64,000 nt of DNA. It comes from Metridium senile. Lineage: Eukaryota; Cnidaria; Anthozoa; Actiniaria; Metridiidae. The position numbers were made by a program, and so were the translations under genes. Shown here piece by piece: positions 50,401 to 63,432 of the stretch (its first letter is position 1; every line of letters begins with the position of its first letter). The stretch lies in assembly GCA_949775045.1 (NCBI GenBank), contig OX459095.1:24739278-24803277 (forward strand), read 5' to 3'. The notes under the pieces are model-generated. The model made no database searches. It saw nothing but the letters and a program-made list of their open reading frames with translations, and was not told the origin of the DNA.

Positions 50401-51643
50401 ATAAGACTTGAAGTTTGGAGTACGTTTGTTATCAGAAATTGCATCGGATCAACTTAAGATTGGCTTAACCAAGTCAAGCCTACTAGCTTTCGAATTATCT
50501 AGATCAACAACAGTATGTAATAAAGAGATTGTTAGTAGGGGAAAAATGACTAGCGTTTGGCTATCTTTACAAGCAGTTTTTGCGGGGTCTTTGACGGCCG
50601 TGTCTTTCATTCTAGCCTGATAGCCTTCACGCCCGAATCTACTCGAGAAAATCACACTATTACAAATTACTCGACTTTTAAGCTACTGGTAACACTTTAT
50701 CAAGGATATTACTCTATTCTTAGTACTTATAATATGATATATAACAATCTAAGATATGATAATATGAATTATCCTAAAGTATGTTTATCGGTTTGTGTTT
50801 CAGAAATATAGCTAAATATAAGATCAAATTGACAAATCCCCACTCGATTCAACATGTTCAAAGGCGCGAGTTTTTGCGATGCAGCAAATGTCTTCGCTGT
50901 ATGTTAATAGTAAGAAGATTACCTTTTCTTAGCTATCGCCACAGACTTGACTGTGCTGACCTCTAAAGACAGTCGATGTGAAAGGACTTATCTGAGAATA
51001 ACGCGTGCTTAATTTTGGCTTTTCTAGGTTTTATTGATTGATCAGTAGAAGAGGTTTATTGACAAGGGCGAATTGGCATATATAGCACAGGGAGACCAAG
51101 CATTAGAAATCCAATTGCAATCATTGCAAATGCAGTGCATGAAAATTTCGGACACTAGAGTGGTTCATATTGGAGTGGTTTTCATAAAGCTGTCAAGCAG
51201 AGAATATTTCCTAAAAGCTTGGAGTTGTTCTCATAAATTTTTGTAACAAAGCCATGTATTTGTGACAACTTTAAATAATAGCCTGATAATTTGGAGTGGT
51301 TTACCAATAAGAAGATGTGGTTTAGAGTTTTAGAGTGGTTTAAGAAGGAAGCCAATAAAAACAGGCTTACCATGAGAAGGTAACAATCAGTTTTTGGGAT
51401 TTGTTTTATTAGTTTTATAAGTAGTGGTTCTCACAAACTCTCTCTTTGAAACAAAGACTTATATTTGTTAATACAAGCCGATATGTGTGATAGTCAGTCA
51501 AATAGGAGTGGTTTAAAAGTGCCTGTTGCAATAAAATAACCAGAGTGAAATAGATTTCAATAGCCTGTAAAACAGTGCATTATATACTGGTATACTATAC
51601 TGCTATACATTGGTTGTTATATACAACATTTTTGTACAAGTAC

Positions 51644-52022
51644 TAGAGCGAAAACACTATATAGAACCATGAACTGAATAAAAACAAAATAGTTACTAAC
51701 TAATAGTTTTTATTTAGTGACTATTTAGTCAGTATCACTCAACCAGAAACATCAAATACAAAAGGAAACAATACCTCATTACAACTTTACTTGTCTTTTA
51801 TAGTAGAGCTAGAGTGATTTTCAATTGGCAAACTAATAGCTGTTACTACACTCTGAATCTTTTGTTTTCTTTTGTTCTTTACCAACAATTGCAAGTACGA
51901 ACGAAATAGTCGTTTTTCTTTCACGATCAAATGAAAATCACTCTCAGTGATAGTCGCTAAATAAGAACTATTACACACTAACAATTTGATTTTGTCTCAT
52001 GGTTCTAGTGTTTTCGCTCTAG
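51644..52022. repeat. Foldback, ~380 bp, AGAGCGAAAACACT family
   Basis: ACTAGAGCGAAAACACTATA with AGAACCATGA and the complement TCATGGTTCTAGTGTTTTCG plus CTCTAGT. Half copy near 2256. Confidence 0.8.
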
Positions 52023-53059
52023 TGTCCAGTTAAAAAGTCAGAATGGATTTTGGAGAGGTTTTCAGTAGAGTGGTCAATGGTCCCATGCATACTGAATCCT
52101 TGCGCAAAAAAGGAAGAAATTTGTAAGATAAAGGGTTATAAGGGTAAGTTTGAGTGGATATGGGATAATACTTTAGTAAGGGAGATTGATTCAGATGTGC
52201 TATTAACAATGTGAAATATAAATAAACTTACATAAACCCGTGAAAGAAATTGTCAAAGCTAATTAACACTATGCTACTCTAATGATTTTGTTTTCTATAG
52301 TTTTCGTCTGAAGAATACACTCCAATTAATAAATTTTGTTTCACGGTAATTGACATACTAAAGCCACAAAATGAAAAAAATATGTGAGAACAATATACCT
52401 TTATGACGTCAAAAATGAGTCAAACTAGCTACTTGTTGCGTGTCAGTTTGATCAATATTTACTTACAAAAGTGTTTATTTACAAAGTGGTTACACCGATA
52501 ATTGTGAAATAACGATGTCTAAATACTGATAATTCAAAATTGTTTTGTGCTAATGTTCTATAGACATAGTTGATCCTGTCTTTCAACCCAGGTCGCCATA
52601 TTGAGTTCGTGTTTTTTTTCTTCTTTTCAAACTTATTCAAAAGGAATGTATATCGCCCTTTTATTTATCGAACTTATGGCGTAGCGAATCGAATCAAACG
52701 TTGTACTTGTCGACCGATAATCGTGAGATTACATTCGATTGTTGTATGTTTCCATTCGATTATCAGTCTGTCACCGACTTTTTCTTTCATCGAAAATTAA
52801 ATTGTGTATCCGAATTGACCTTTGGAAATACGACTATTCATGTGTGTTCGACGTGAGTAAATTTGTTGTATCTATAATTCCATTCGACCTATATTTTCGT
52901 GCTAAGATTTTTGACATACTTTATATCTAGTGTTCTATTTTGAGGGTCGGGCAACACGAAATGCCCGGCGAGATAAATGTCAACGCTCGTTGTGGTGAAC
53001 CCATGCAAAAAGTGCTTTTCAATACAGTTTTTAATTCGTTAAAGCTTAGCTATATAGTA

Positions 53060-53397
53060 GAGTGCAAATATAATATATCTAGAGTGCAAACAATATATCC
53101 GTGAAATACAAATACTAAACAGTACAAAATAGTGCATGCTATATCAAACAAACGAAGACAATATAGAGCTAACAAAGATTGTACTATTTAGTATTGTAAA
53201 ACTAGAGTACAAACACTAAAAGTGTGCAACATAAATACCACTAAATACTGCTAAATTATGCAAATTCTTTTGTTCTCTATTGTTTAATCAACACTATTTA
53301 GTGGTAAATAGTACAAAGTATTGCACACTTTTAGTGTTTGTACTCTAATGTTTCACGGATATACTATTTTTACTCCACTATTTGCATTTGCACTCTT
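53060..53397. mobile_element. Older foldback element interrupted by a younger MITE
   Basis: GAGTGCAAATA... and ATATCCGTGAAA on the left pair with TTTCACGGATAT and TATTTGCATTTGCACTC on the right. The right half is split by the 53206-53348 MITE. Confidence 0.75.
53206..53348. mobile_element. MITE, ~143 bp, TAGAGTACAAACACTAAAAG family
   Basis: ACTAGAGTACAAACACTAAA and right complement ACACTTTTAGTGTTTGTACT; nearly identical to 34714-34860, differing by a few bases (TTTAATCA for TTGATCA, TTTAG for TCTAG). Confidence 0.9.
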
Positions 53398-53766
53398 GTT
53401 ATCCTCGATTGAGCGAATGGTTAAATATAATGCAGAAGCATACACATGGCATCGATGCTTTAGCTGCGCATGGAATTTGAGATTTCGGAATTTATGTGAT
53501 ATTGGAAAGTTCCTCAAACGTACCTCAGTCGAAATTTTCCAAAAATTAAGCCAATTTGCACTTGGAGAAGTTTTAAACTTTTTACTATTAAATTTTACAA
53601 TAAACAAGAGCAACAATGGGCAAGGGCAAAACCCAACAACAACAGCTAAAACAGCGAGTAAAAATAATGTTCAACTATAAGTAGTTTATCCAACATTCTT
53701 TCAAAATATTGTCTTTCTATACAACCTGTGTTGACATTCTGCGGAAGATCCAGTAGAGTATCAAGT

Positions 53767-54240
53767 ATTACGTACACGCTACAATAAACAACAACAGATC
53801 ATCAACCGTGAAACTAAACCCAGTACATCCACTAAAAAGAGAATAGGGGAACGGATCAGGGAGGAGGTAGAAACACGGCCGTTCAATAGACCTCCTCACA
53901 CACTCCTCTAATTCAACAATACTGTAATTACGTACATGCTACAATAAACAACAACAGATCATCAACTGAAACTACACTTTATCCACTAAAAAGAGAAGAG
54001 GGGAACGGATCAGGGAGGAGGTAGAAACACGGCCGTTCAATAGACCTCCTCACACACTCCTCTAATTCAACAATACTGTAATTACGTACATGCTACAATA
54101 AACAACAACAGATCATCAACTGAAACTACACTTTATCCACTAAAAAGAGAATAGGGGAACGGATCAGGGAGGAGGTAGAAACACGGCCGTTCAATAGGTC
54201 TCCTGAGAGCTTCAACAAGAACAGGAACGGATCAGGAAGG
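53767..54240 (+). repeat. ~155-bp tandem repeat, 3 copies
   Basis: Unit starts ATTACGTACATGCTACAATA, continues AACAACAACAGATCATCAAC and GGAACGGATCAGGGAGGAGG, ends near CTCACACACTCCTCTAATTC. One frame reads KRIGERIREEVETRPFNRPP and then a stop in each copy. A diverged continuation (to 54350) follows, and a relative lies inverted at 57000-57095. Confidence 0.85.
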
Positions 54241-55942
54241 AAGGAAGAAGAAATACTGTTCGAAAGACCCCAAAATAGACCGGGAGACTGGAGAAATCAC
54301 TAGCCGGAAGGAATGTCTAACAATTAGGGAGATGGTAGAAAACGCTTTGACAAATAGGATCGTTAGGGGATATTTGAATATGTGTTCATCTTCCCTCTAA
54401 AAACGACGACACTGTTTATTAAGCCTGAGACATTTCTATTTTTATTTTATTTTTATTTTTAGGGAAGGGAAGTGAGAACATTGCGGAGGGCCGTTTTGAA
54501 GGCGATCCTGGCTTTCAAGATCGTAGTGCCGCACCTTTTACTAATGTAAAAAAAACTTGTCATTAGTTACATTATTTACATGCGCAAGGAAACTTTGTCA
54601 TCATCAAGGCAGACTCGACAAGGAAAGAACGCTGTCAGTTCTTCACAAGTAGCGAAACTGTCAAGGAAATTTGCCAAGAAAATAATTGCTTCTTGTTCAA
54701 AAAGACGGTAAATGTGTTATTGAAGTGTCCGGCTTTTTGAGTGTCTCGCCTATTTAGGACATTACCTGAATACCGCTAGTATTTTACCGTCTGTTCGTGT
54801 TTCCAATAACGTTCGGTCACAGGGTCACGCATGATTTACTACATTATAGCATCGCTTTCATTGAGGTCTTCAGGCGGGCCTTCAAAATGTCATTGGATAG
54901 CACGAAGTCAAGTTAGATAATAGTAAACTCGTGTGGGTAAAAAAACGGGAGGGAAAGAGGCTGGAGTGTCGACATTTTAAATGATTTTTCGGGTATCATT
55001 TTATTATCCATTTGTCTATAGGGAGTCCAAAACAAATGTACACTGTATGAAAAGTAGTTTAAAACTGTACTGATGTACCATGAGAAAAGGTATATATCGG
55101 ATAGAAGACCTTGGAATACATTGATGTAGATACTGGAAATAAACGATTTTGTAATTTCAGGGTTGTTAACATTTCAGTAGGGATGTGATAGGTATATTTT
55201 GAAAGCGTCACCTTAGATACCGCTAGCTGTTCATTTTTAACTCAGTACCTGAAAGGGACAGCTAGGGGCAGAGGTCCTGTAAGTGGGCGCCCAAGGTAAA
55301 GGGGTCAGACATTAATGGGGTTATCTAGTGATATTCATAGTGATTGTATTTCTAGTCAGGCCCCTGTCCCGGGGCCCCTGTCATGGTTGTCAAAGCTAGG
55401 TTGATTAACTTGTTGGTTAGGAAAACTTCAAGCGACAATCAATATTTACTATGGGCAAATAATTAAACTGTTAAGTACGTTCGCCATAGTTTGAATATAA
55501 CGGATATGAAACAACAAGAGAGGAGAGGAACGGATCAGGGAGGAGGGAGAACTGAGCAAAAATAAACAGCTTATCTCTGAAATACAAACTACTAAATAGT
55601 TCAAATTGGTACCATATTTGCACTCTGGTGAATCATCGATAAAATGGAAGAGAGAATAATGGAATTAAATTTGGGAGGAAGGATATTTTAATTCCTGCCC
55701 CTCTCCCCTCCTTATAGAAAATAAAACAGATTTGTATATTAAAACTGCAATACTGTGAATCGAGGGTGAAGTGACCTTGGGCTACTTCCAGACGTCAACG
55801 GCAAACTGGGGGAAATCCGTTCTTTTCGTTCTCTCATCGTTTTAATATTCAAAACGAACCAGGAAATCAAAACACGTATGTTATGGATTAGACAAACGAT
55901 TTAATAATAGTTGCTTAAAAATGCCATCCTAGAACATGTTAT

Positions 55943-56440
55943 AATCGAACGTTTAATCATGAAATGAAAAACATACCGACAGCTATATTGATGGTTAAAT
56001 TAAGGGTTAAATCAAATGGACATTATAAGTTAGCAAGGTAATTGGAGAAGATGCACATTTCGAACGTTTGATCATGAAATAAAAAACATACTGACGATAT
56101 TGAAAATTAATGTTAAGATTGAATTAAAAGAACATAAGTCAGCAAGCTAATTGTAAAAGACCTACAATCGAACGTTTGATCATGAAATCAAAAACATACT
56201 GACAATATTGAGAATTTATGTAAAGATTGAATTAAACGAACATAAGTCAGTAAGCTAATTGTAAAAGAACTACAATCGAACGTTTGATCATGAAATCAAA
56301 AATTACTGACGATATTGAGAATTAATGTAAAGATTGAATTAAACGAACATGAAGTCAGTAAGCTAATTGTAAAAGACCTACAATCGAACGTTTGATCATT
56401 TGAATCCAAAACATATTAAAGATCTTGCGAATTAATGTAA
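55943..56440 (+). repeat. ~110-bp tandem repeat, about 4.5 copies
   Basis: Unit AATCGAACGTTTGATCATGA, then AAATCAAAAACATACTGAC, GATTGAATTAAACGAACAT and AGTCAGTAAGCTAATTGTAA; copies begin near 55943, 56058, 56165, 56274 and 56382. Confidence 0.88.
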
Positions 56441-56999
56441 CTATCATTTAAATTTAATGGAAATTATCAGACAGTAAGCAAATCCTACACGTTCGATAAA
56501 TTGTATGTCTTCTAGCCATTCACAGCAATTCATCATTATTGATAAAAAAGAAAGTTCGATAACTATATATAGTAAAGTGTTAAAAGTGATGAAATCTGAA
56601 ACAACGAGCCTCCATATGTGCCTTTGCAAGAGAATGGGTACAATTTGCCCTACCACGCCCTTTTTGGGGTACTGGTACTACAATAGTAATAATAAATAAT
56701 AATGATAAAAGACATTTTCGCAAAGCAATAGGCAAGAAAAGAAACATAGATAAAAAGCATTTAACTAATATCAGTTATAGAGGCATTAAATCGAAAAGTA
56801 TCTATATGCATTAAATCAGTAAATTAAATCAATACCATTAATTAAAAGTTATATTATGTTATCATTAACAAAAACCAAAACTAGTTCTAAAAGTGTTACT
56901 AAATAATGCCGGGGTATTATCAAAGAAAAGCGAAGGGAAAATGTTCTAGAAACAAGGTTGTACTTTTACGCTAAACGACATCTCCCAATTTCTTTTTAT

Positions 57000-57095
57000 C
57001 TCTCTCCTCCCTATTTGTTACCCAGTGACCTCTCCCATCACCCAGTCTATTTTTAGGTCTTTTGAGCCGTATTTCTCCTTCCTCGCTGATCCATT
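57000..57095 (-). repeat. Inverted relative of the 53.8-54.35 kb sequence
   Basis: On the minus strand GAATGGATCAGCGAGGAAGG, then AAAAATAGACTGGGTGATGG and ACAAATAGGGAGGAG parallel GGAACGGATCAGGAAGGAAG, CAAAATAGACCGGGAGACTG and ACAATTAGGGAGATGG at 54225-54335. Confidence 0.6.
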
Positions 57096-58821
57096 CGAGG
57101 CCTCTCATCTCTTTAAACTTCAACTCGTTTTCTCGACTCCGAGTTTTTGCGTGAAAGTAGGGCCTATCTTTTTGTTGTCTAGTTGCATGGTTTTTATGGC
57201 CTTATACTTTACTGCGGCATATTCTTACAGAGATTGAGCAGATTGGAAATAAAGATAGTAAACCACTCTCTTATCTGTCACAAGATATTCCAAGTTGTCT
57301 TTTAAAAAATAAAATTATGTCTAGACTAAAACGTCCCAATACTTGCACGAGAGCGGCTTCTCGTAAGGGCATCTATCGTATGAGATTGACCAGATTCGAA
57401 CAAAAATATTTCAAAAATAGTTTACCATGAGTTAGAAAGGGTTGCATTTCTTAAGAATAACAGAGAATAGACAGGCAGGTATTTTTGGCTGTGTTTGAAG
57501 ACTTGCTATCGGACAGTTCCATCTTACAAAAACTTTGGTGTGTGTTCCTCATTTTAACTGAAGGGACATCATTAGTGAGGTCACTGCTATTCCATTCAAC
57601 AGATCGTATTTTACCGTGCAGAGCCGCGCTAGCTTATATATTTCTAACAATCCAAAAGAAAAGGATCTTGATTCATATAATGACCACACAACTATTACAG
57701 TTCTTAAAAGGGAGTAGAAGATCTGTTGGTAGATGCTGAAAACCGCAGAAACTGCGCAAAGTCGAAAACATCTGTAATGACAGCCGCTCACTGCTGTATT
57801 ACAAGAATGTCGAATATGCACGCAACCAAACCAGCGTAGAAGAAAGGATTCTTTATTTAAAAGTACTTATTTCGGACTTGCTGTACGTTTGACGGTGTTA
57901 AAAGTGATGAGGAGTTTTCCCGGGTAAAGACGGGTCTTCCTGTTAATACTCTCGTTGACGGATTCTTTCTTAAAGCTTGTTATTCGCGATGGAACTCGTA
58001 TGCGCCCCGCGATTGTTGTCCATTGGTGATTGACGTGTTCTTAATAGAAAAACGTCTTATGATAACATAGTGTAGGATTGTTTAACCAATACCCCGTGAC
58101 GCGTCGATGCAGAGGACCATAATCCTACTTTTCATTCTTGGCAGAGAACTGTCACATGATGGGCTTGTTTTTAGGTGGATTTTATGAGTCATGGAGTATA
58201 AATGTAAAAACAGATTATTATAATTTAGTTATATTGTTTCATTCATTTTTACACCAATATTATTCATTGTTCTTCTAAGTGAAATAATTTATAGGTACAA
58301 TGTCCCAGAAAAACGATTTTGACATTGCTATCAGTATAATAACGTGTAAATGTCGCAGGATGATTGATGTTTCACGGTCGATTGTCCCGCTTTGACCGCT
58401 GAGATGTGACAATCAAAGAGCAGCTTTATAAAAGTACACTTCCAGAACGGAAACTTATGTATGCACCCTCTTCAAGTTACCCTCATAAAAACCCTAGCGA
58501 TTAGAATGCAACTAGGAACTGAATAACGTCCACTGAACTCCAAGTAGGTCGACAATCACTGCGCAACAGTAGTGCGTAATACTCACCCCTTCAAAGGGCT
58601 CAGATTACAGGTTTTGTTCTGGTAATTGGTTTGTTGATTGACGTAGGGCTTTGATGAGCACAGATACTAGGAATTCCATCTTTAGGGGGAACACAACACA
58701 CTTACAAGACCTTACCGCACGCCCCGACGTTAGGACCTTTCTTCGCACGCTTCAATCGCCACTTTGCAAATAGCGGGCTTTCTGCAGCGTCTGCCATTCA
58801 TCAAGAACCACATCCATGTAG

Positions 58822-59818
58822 ATGGACTCGACTGGTTTCCTGTCTCCTAAAGCAAACGCCTTTTCCATCGCTCACCTTATCGACGCTTCACAGCTTTCAG
58901 AACTGTTCAACGTCAGTAAAGAGGGTTCCATTTTCGGATGGGACTCTCAGAGTTTTACTCGAGACATGGAAGGTAAATGAGGGTTGCGTAGCGCGGTATT
59001 TTTCGATTTGTTTACGTTGAAAGTGTGAAATGTCAAAGTGGGGGTTGCAATTGATTTTGGCATGATAGGTATACGTATCGCAGACCTCGTGTATCAGTAA
59101 TTCTATCTATGTCTTTAACACTTACGTAGTTTGGACTATTGCGAACGAACTTTACATGCCTCGCTTGTAAATACCACAATATTGAATTATGCTGAGTTGT
59201 TTGGAAGGTAAGGTGACGATGGACTAGCTTTCCTCAACCTCTGGGTTTTATAATTCAACCATTTCTCGATTTCAAAGTCTGCTATTGGCAGTTCGAGAGC
59301 GCGCGTACTGAACAGCTTCAGAGATAACTTTGTATCAAATCAACATGGATGTAAAGATTCACTCTAATGAACAACCAGCTTTAGATTAGGTTTTATTTAC
59401 ATTACCACTTCAATACTAACCAGCAAGATTGGACTGTTGTTTGAATTTACTCGAGATTCGAGGCAAAATAGTTTGAAATAGCTAATAGAATGACAATCTG
59501 CTAGAACAATTAATTGTAATGAGTCGTTCACTATTCATAAAGATATGTGAATTAGAGTGATTTACTGGTGATTATATCCTTAGAGCATCTACGTAATGCT
59601 GGTACGGGAAAGAGGATTTCAAGTTCTTCTTCACAGAGAACAGAATCAAGGAGTTCAGAGGATGGGGTCCATTCTCCATCCCCAACAACTCCTCCACCAA
59701 CTTCACCAACACAATCCTTAGCTAGTCTTACACATCTCCGTGTTGAACTTGAAATGAAGAGTCTTTGGGATGAGTTCTTCTCTCTTGGAACGGAGATGAT
59801 CGTTACCAAAGCTGGCAG
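58822..59818 (+). CDS. Second Tbx1/10-type T-box gene, first two exons (runs off the window)
   Basis: Exon 1 is 58822-58972 and exon 2 59584-59818; the next exon is not found before the right edge. Exon 1 encodes [20 protein letters not shown] with EH1 motif FSIAHLI; an in-frame TAG directly precedes the ATG, which fixes the start. Exon 2 encodes [12 protein letters not shown], a Ser/Pro/Thr-rich linker, then [19 protein letters not shown] and VTKAGR, the start of the T-box, ending in phase 2. Both intron positions and phases match the minus-strand gene at 40195-47467, where the same blocks read [29 protein letters not shown] and [19 protein letters not shown]. The linkers differ, so the duplication is not recent. 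The two genes are head-to-head, 11.4 kb apart. Confidence 0.85.
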
Positions 59819-61419
59819 GTAAGACTGGGGATATATAAAATATATACTGTATATAATATTGTCATATAAATATATTTAGTTGTGTTACATGATAAAACGA
59901 CTGCTATCTAAACGAAAGCTCTATCAAAGAAACTATTTATCAAGGTTTTCCTTAATCGGTTTGAGGGTCAATAAAATAAAGCCATTAATTATTATGACTT
60001 AAACAAAGCCAGCTTTTACACCGCTTTGATTATTTACAACCTAATTGACGCACCAAAACCAACAAAAACTGCAATACTTATGTATATACAGCACAAAGTT
60101 TATGTATATTTATTTATTATTGTGATATAAGCTATATATACCGTAGTTTTGTTTTATCACCAACATATTTGGTATTTCAATCATATGGTGTAAGCCGCTA
60201 ATGCAATAACGAGTGGAGTTGATTACCACCGCAATAACGTCAGCAATGAGTTTATTTTGCAATGAAGTCTGCTCGTTAAAATCTGCTAAGATCGTACAGC
60301 GTTCACTTGGGGTATCATTTCTTATCTTATATAAACAAAACCCTTTTTAAATGCTTGGACTATCAATGTTATTATTTTCTAAAACAAGAAACAAAACTCC
60401 ACACACTTCGAGTGTGTGTGGCCGTCGAGAAAGTTTATTTACAGTAAGAAAGAGCTTGGAATATTTCACCTTAGGTTGAAATCGTGATGATTTCGATTTA
60501 TTCTACACCAGGATTTACTTGACAGACTGTAGAAAAACACGATTTGCGAGGAATTAAAATTCCCTATTTGTTGTCTCTCACTTCCGTTTTGCTTGGGTTT
60601 CAACTTTCATTCACGTCGTCATTTGTAACCGCAGTTGTCAGAATTGGAATTGAATAGCGGAACGCCAACTAGAAACTCTTCTAACCTTAACTTTGCTTTG
60701 TTTGCACTTTAAAAACACAAGAAGACAACAAGTCGCAAGTTGAAGAAAACGTCTACAATAACAGAGAACAACTACAAGGCAATCAATTCTTCGTCTACGC
60801 GGTGAAAAAATATCTCAACTTTGCAACCACAAAAGAGACGAAATACTCCAATTTTGTTTTTCTTCAGTTGTATGTTCTTCATGTTGCTCTTCAGTTCCTT
60901 TCCAGATGATTATTTGTCAATCGAAAAATGTTAAATGTCCACTTGATAAACAATATAAAATTCCTACCCCGCGCTGAAAGGAATGCGGAGAACATTCCAG
61001 ATCAACTTTTTTTAGCATTTTTTACTTCGAAATTGTCTACACATTTATTCTTGATTTTTGGAGAAACTCCTAAGCTTGACTTTCGAAAAGTTAAATTGTT
61101 TTTTCTTGTTAAACAAATACAGTGTCTTTGTTGACAAATAATGTAATTGTCAATTATTTTGCTAAATCATGTTTTGTTAGTGCAGCAGTTGTGTTCTTTT
61201 TGTTTTGAACCAGGACATGTAAACATAAGCAAACTTCGGCTAAATATTATTACTGAATGTAAAGGAAATTATTGTTTTAAGTGCTTTATTGCTCAATGTT
61301 TGCTCAAATCTTTTTAGATTTTTACAATCACTTATTGCGTTGATTTTTTTATTTATCTATCTAAAGTTTGTGAATAAAATGGTTTTCGATTCATAAACCT
61401 CAGGAATACATTCTTGTGT

Positions 61420-61770
61420 ATTTAGTGTAATCACACTGACGAGTAGTGATTACTCAAAGAATACATCGATCCATGAATCCACACTGTTACTCACTGCAAA
61501 AACGACTAAACAATGGTTACTCAAATAAGTGAATAAATATCGATGCATCCACAGTTATTCTTTGCAAAAACGACTGAGTAGTGGTTACTCGAATAGTGAG
61601 TAAACCGATGCATACCCTGTTACTCACTGCAAGTTAAGAGCAGTACTGAGCAGTACTGAGTTACTCGAATAACTGGGTAAATAGCTTCATCCACATGCAG
61701 TTACTCACTGCAAAAATAACTGAGTAGTGGCTACTCAAATAACTGAGAAAATCAATGCATCCGCAATTTA
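61420..61770 (+). repeat. ~75-bp tandem repeat, about 4-5 copies
   Basis: GTTACTCACTGCAAAAACGA, then CTGAGTAGTGGTTACTCGAA and TAACTGAGTAAATCGATGCA recur with indels. Confidence 0.8.
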
Positions 61771-62824
61771 CTAAGTTTTAAATTCGGACATGCTGCCTGA
61801 ATTACTCATTTAACAAAATAATCAAGTCACACACGATTTTTTCGGTCGTTTTTTTTTTCAGCTGTGTTTGCCAAATAAAAACACTTTCCCACTTTGCACC
61901 TTTTCTCTTTTATATTAGTGTTTCTATTTTTCCTTTAAAAGAAAAAGGAGAAGAAAACTTTCAACCAATAAATGACCACCGATTTTGCAGCAGTGAAATC
62001 TTGCTATACGCTATTTGAACCAATAAAAAACATTTCAGGTCAATGCCTTGGAAACCAGATGGTTTTCTCGATTTAGTGTTTTAATTTAGCGTTTGTAATT
62101 TATGTCGCTAAAAAATCAATCGTAGGCCGCGTTTTACAAATGCTAAAGCAGGATAGCAATAAACCATGGTAATAAGTGTAGCAGTCAAAGTCCAAGTCTA
62201 CAAGCTTCTCTGCCTTTCACATGCAGTTAAAAGTTAATTATCTAAGTTTCCTTTTGTCGTTACTTGTAAAACGTTTTTAACCTTTGGCTGCCGGATTGTC
62301 CACATCGAAGTCGAACGAATAAAGATCTTTTGTTCAGTAAAGTTTGTTTTGTTTGTTTGTTTTAGTAATGCTTCAACTAAAAGGTCTTCAGAAGTGTGCA
62401 CAATTATTTAGTGATATTTTATTTTAGACGCAGAATTTTCTTTCGAGTATTGATGGCGAAAACAATTACCATGATTATAAACTTGTACAATTTCCAGTCA
62501 GAGTATATATGTCAGAGAGAACTACCCAGAATAGTACGTTCGCAAACAAGTGGTTAAGTTTGAAGGGAATTATTTCTTACATACTGAGAAACAGCTCTAT
62601 TAAAATTGCGTAGAAAAATGTGTCACGTGTAAAATATAGATAAATTGCACAGACTATCCATCATGAAAAAAAACCCATCTTGCTTCTGTATATTATATTC
62701 AGTTATTATTCAATGAGGTATTGTTTCTTTTTATATTTGATGTGTTTTGCCTTTGGTTAACTGATATTTACTAAATAGTAAACTAAAAACTAAAAAACTA
62801 AATAAAAATATTAGGTGTAAATAT

Positions 62825-63010
62825 AATAATAATAATCTGTTTATTTCATCATATTGTAGCTTAAATGCTAAATTACATGATTAGTCAGCATACAGCACAT
62901 ATAAATTGGATTGATAATAGAATTCACACTAATAGCATTGTATGGGCAAGTTACTGATATCTGTAGGTTACAAATTTATTTAATCGTCCAGTTTTTCCTA
63001 GACATTTGTC
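62825..63010 (-). repeat. Possible retroelement 3' tail with (ATT)n end
   Basis: Minus strand ...TGATGAAATAAACAGATTAT followed by TATTATTATATT resembles a LINE 3' end with an AATAAA signal. Confidence 0.35.
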
Positions 63011-63348
63011 CTGTCTGGTAACTCCAGATCTCAAGGAGTATTCGTGGTCGATAGTTGTAGCTTTTGGTAGAAGAATATTCACTGAAGCTAGTGTCTTTTA
63101 AGTTATGAATAAAGTCACTACAAATTTTTTCCCTCCTCTTTATTTTTTCCCAAAATATTTTGTACTTATATATATTTCAGGATTTATGCTCAAACACAAA
63201 CAAAAAAAAAACACGAAAAACTTAGTGTAAAATAATGTAACAGTGTATAACACGGGTTTTTGGAAAACTTAAAATGTGTTGCAACATAAGTGTAATAGCC
63301 AGAGATACATAGAAAACTAAATATTACTAGAACTCTTCTCATTAACCC

Positions 63349-63432
63349 ATACCCTGCGAGCAGAGGATTCAAGTTTGTCTCGCACTTCTGTGAAGGAGAA
63401 AAGCGAGACAAACTTCCTCTGTTAGCAGAGTG
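63349..63432. repeat. Foldback, ACCCTGCGAGCAGAGG ends
   Basis: ACCCTGCGAGCAGAGG... pairs with CCTCTGTTAGCAGAGT; inner AGTTTGTCTCGC and GCGAGACAAACT. Same ends as 44289-44356. Confidence 0.8.

Larger units (their letters stand above)
47468..58821. other. Spacer between the two head-to-head T-box genes
   Basis: 11.4 kb without a convincing gene. 47.5-51.6 kb has no repeats I can name and is the best candidate for shared enhancer DNA. 51.6-57.1 kb holds foldbacks and tandem arrays (listed). 57.1-58.8 kb has no recognisable feature; the 5' UTR and promoter of the second T-box gene should be in its last part. Confidence 0.6.

Noticed and set aside
53767..54240. CRISPR-like array
   Set aside because: Repeats are contiguous 155-bp tandem units without unique spacers, in a eukaryotic genome.
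57485..57739. 84-aa frame beginning MAVFEDLLSDSS
   Set aside because: No recognisable domain, and no homologous frame near the other T-box gene; likely chance.
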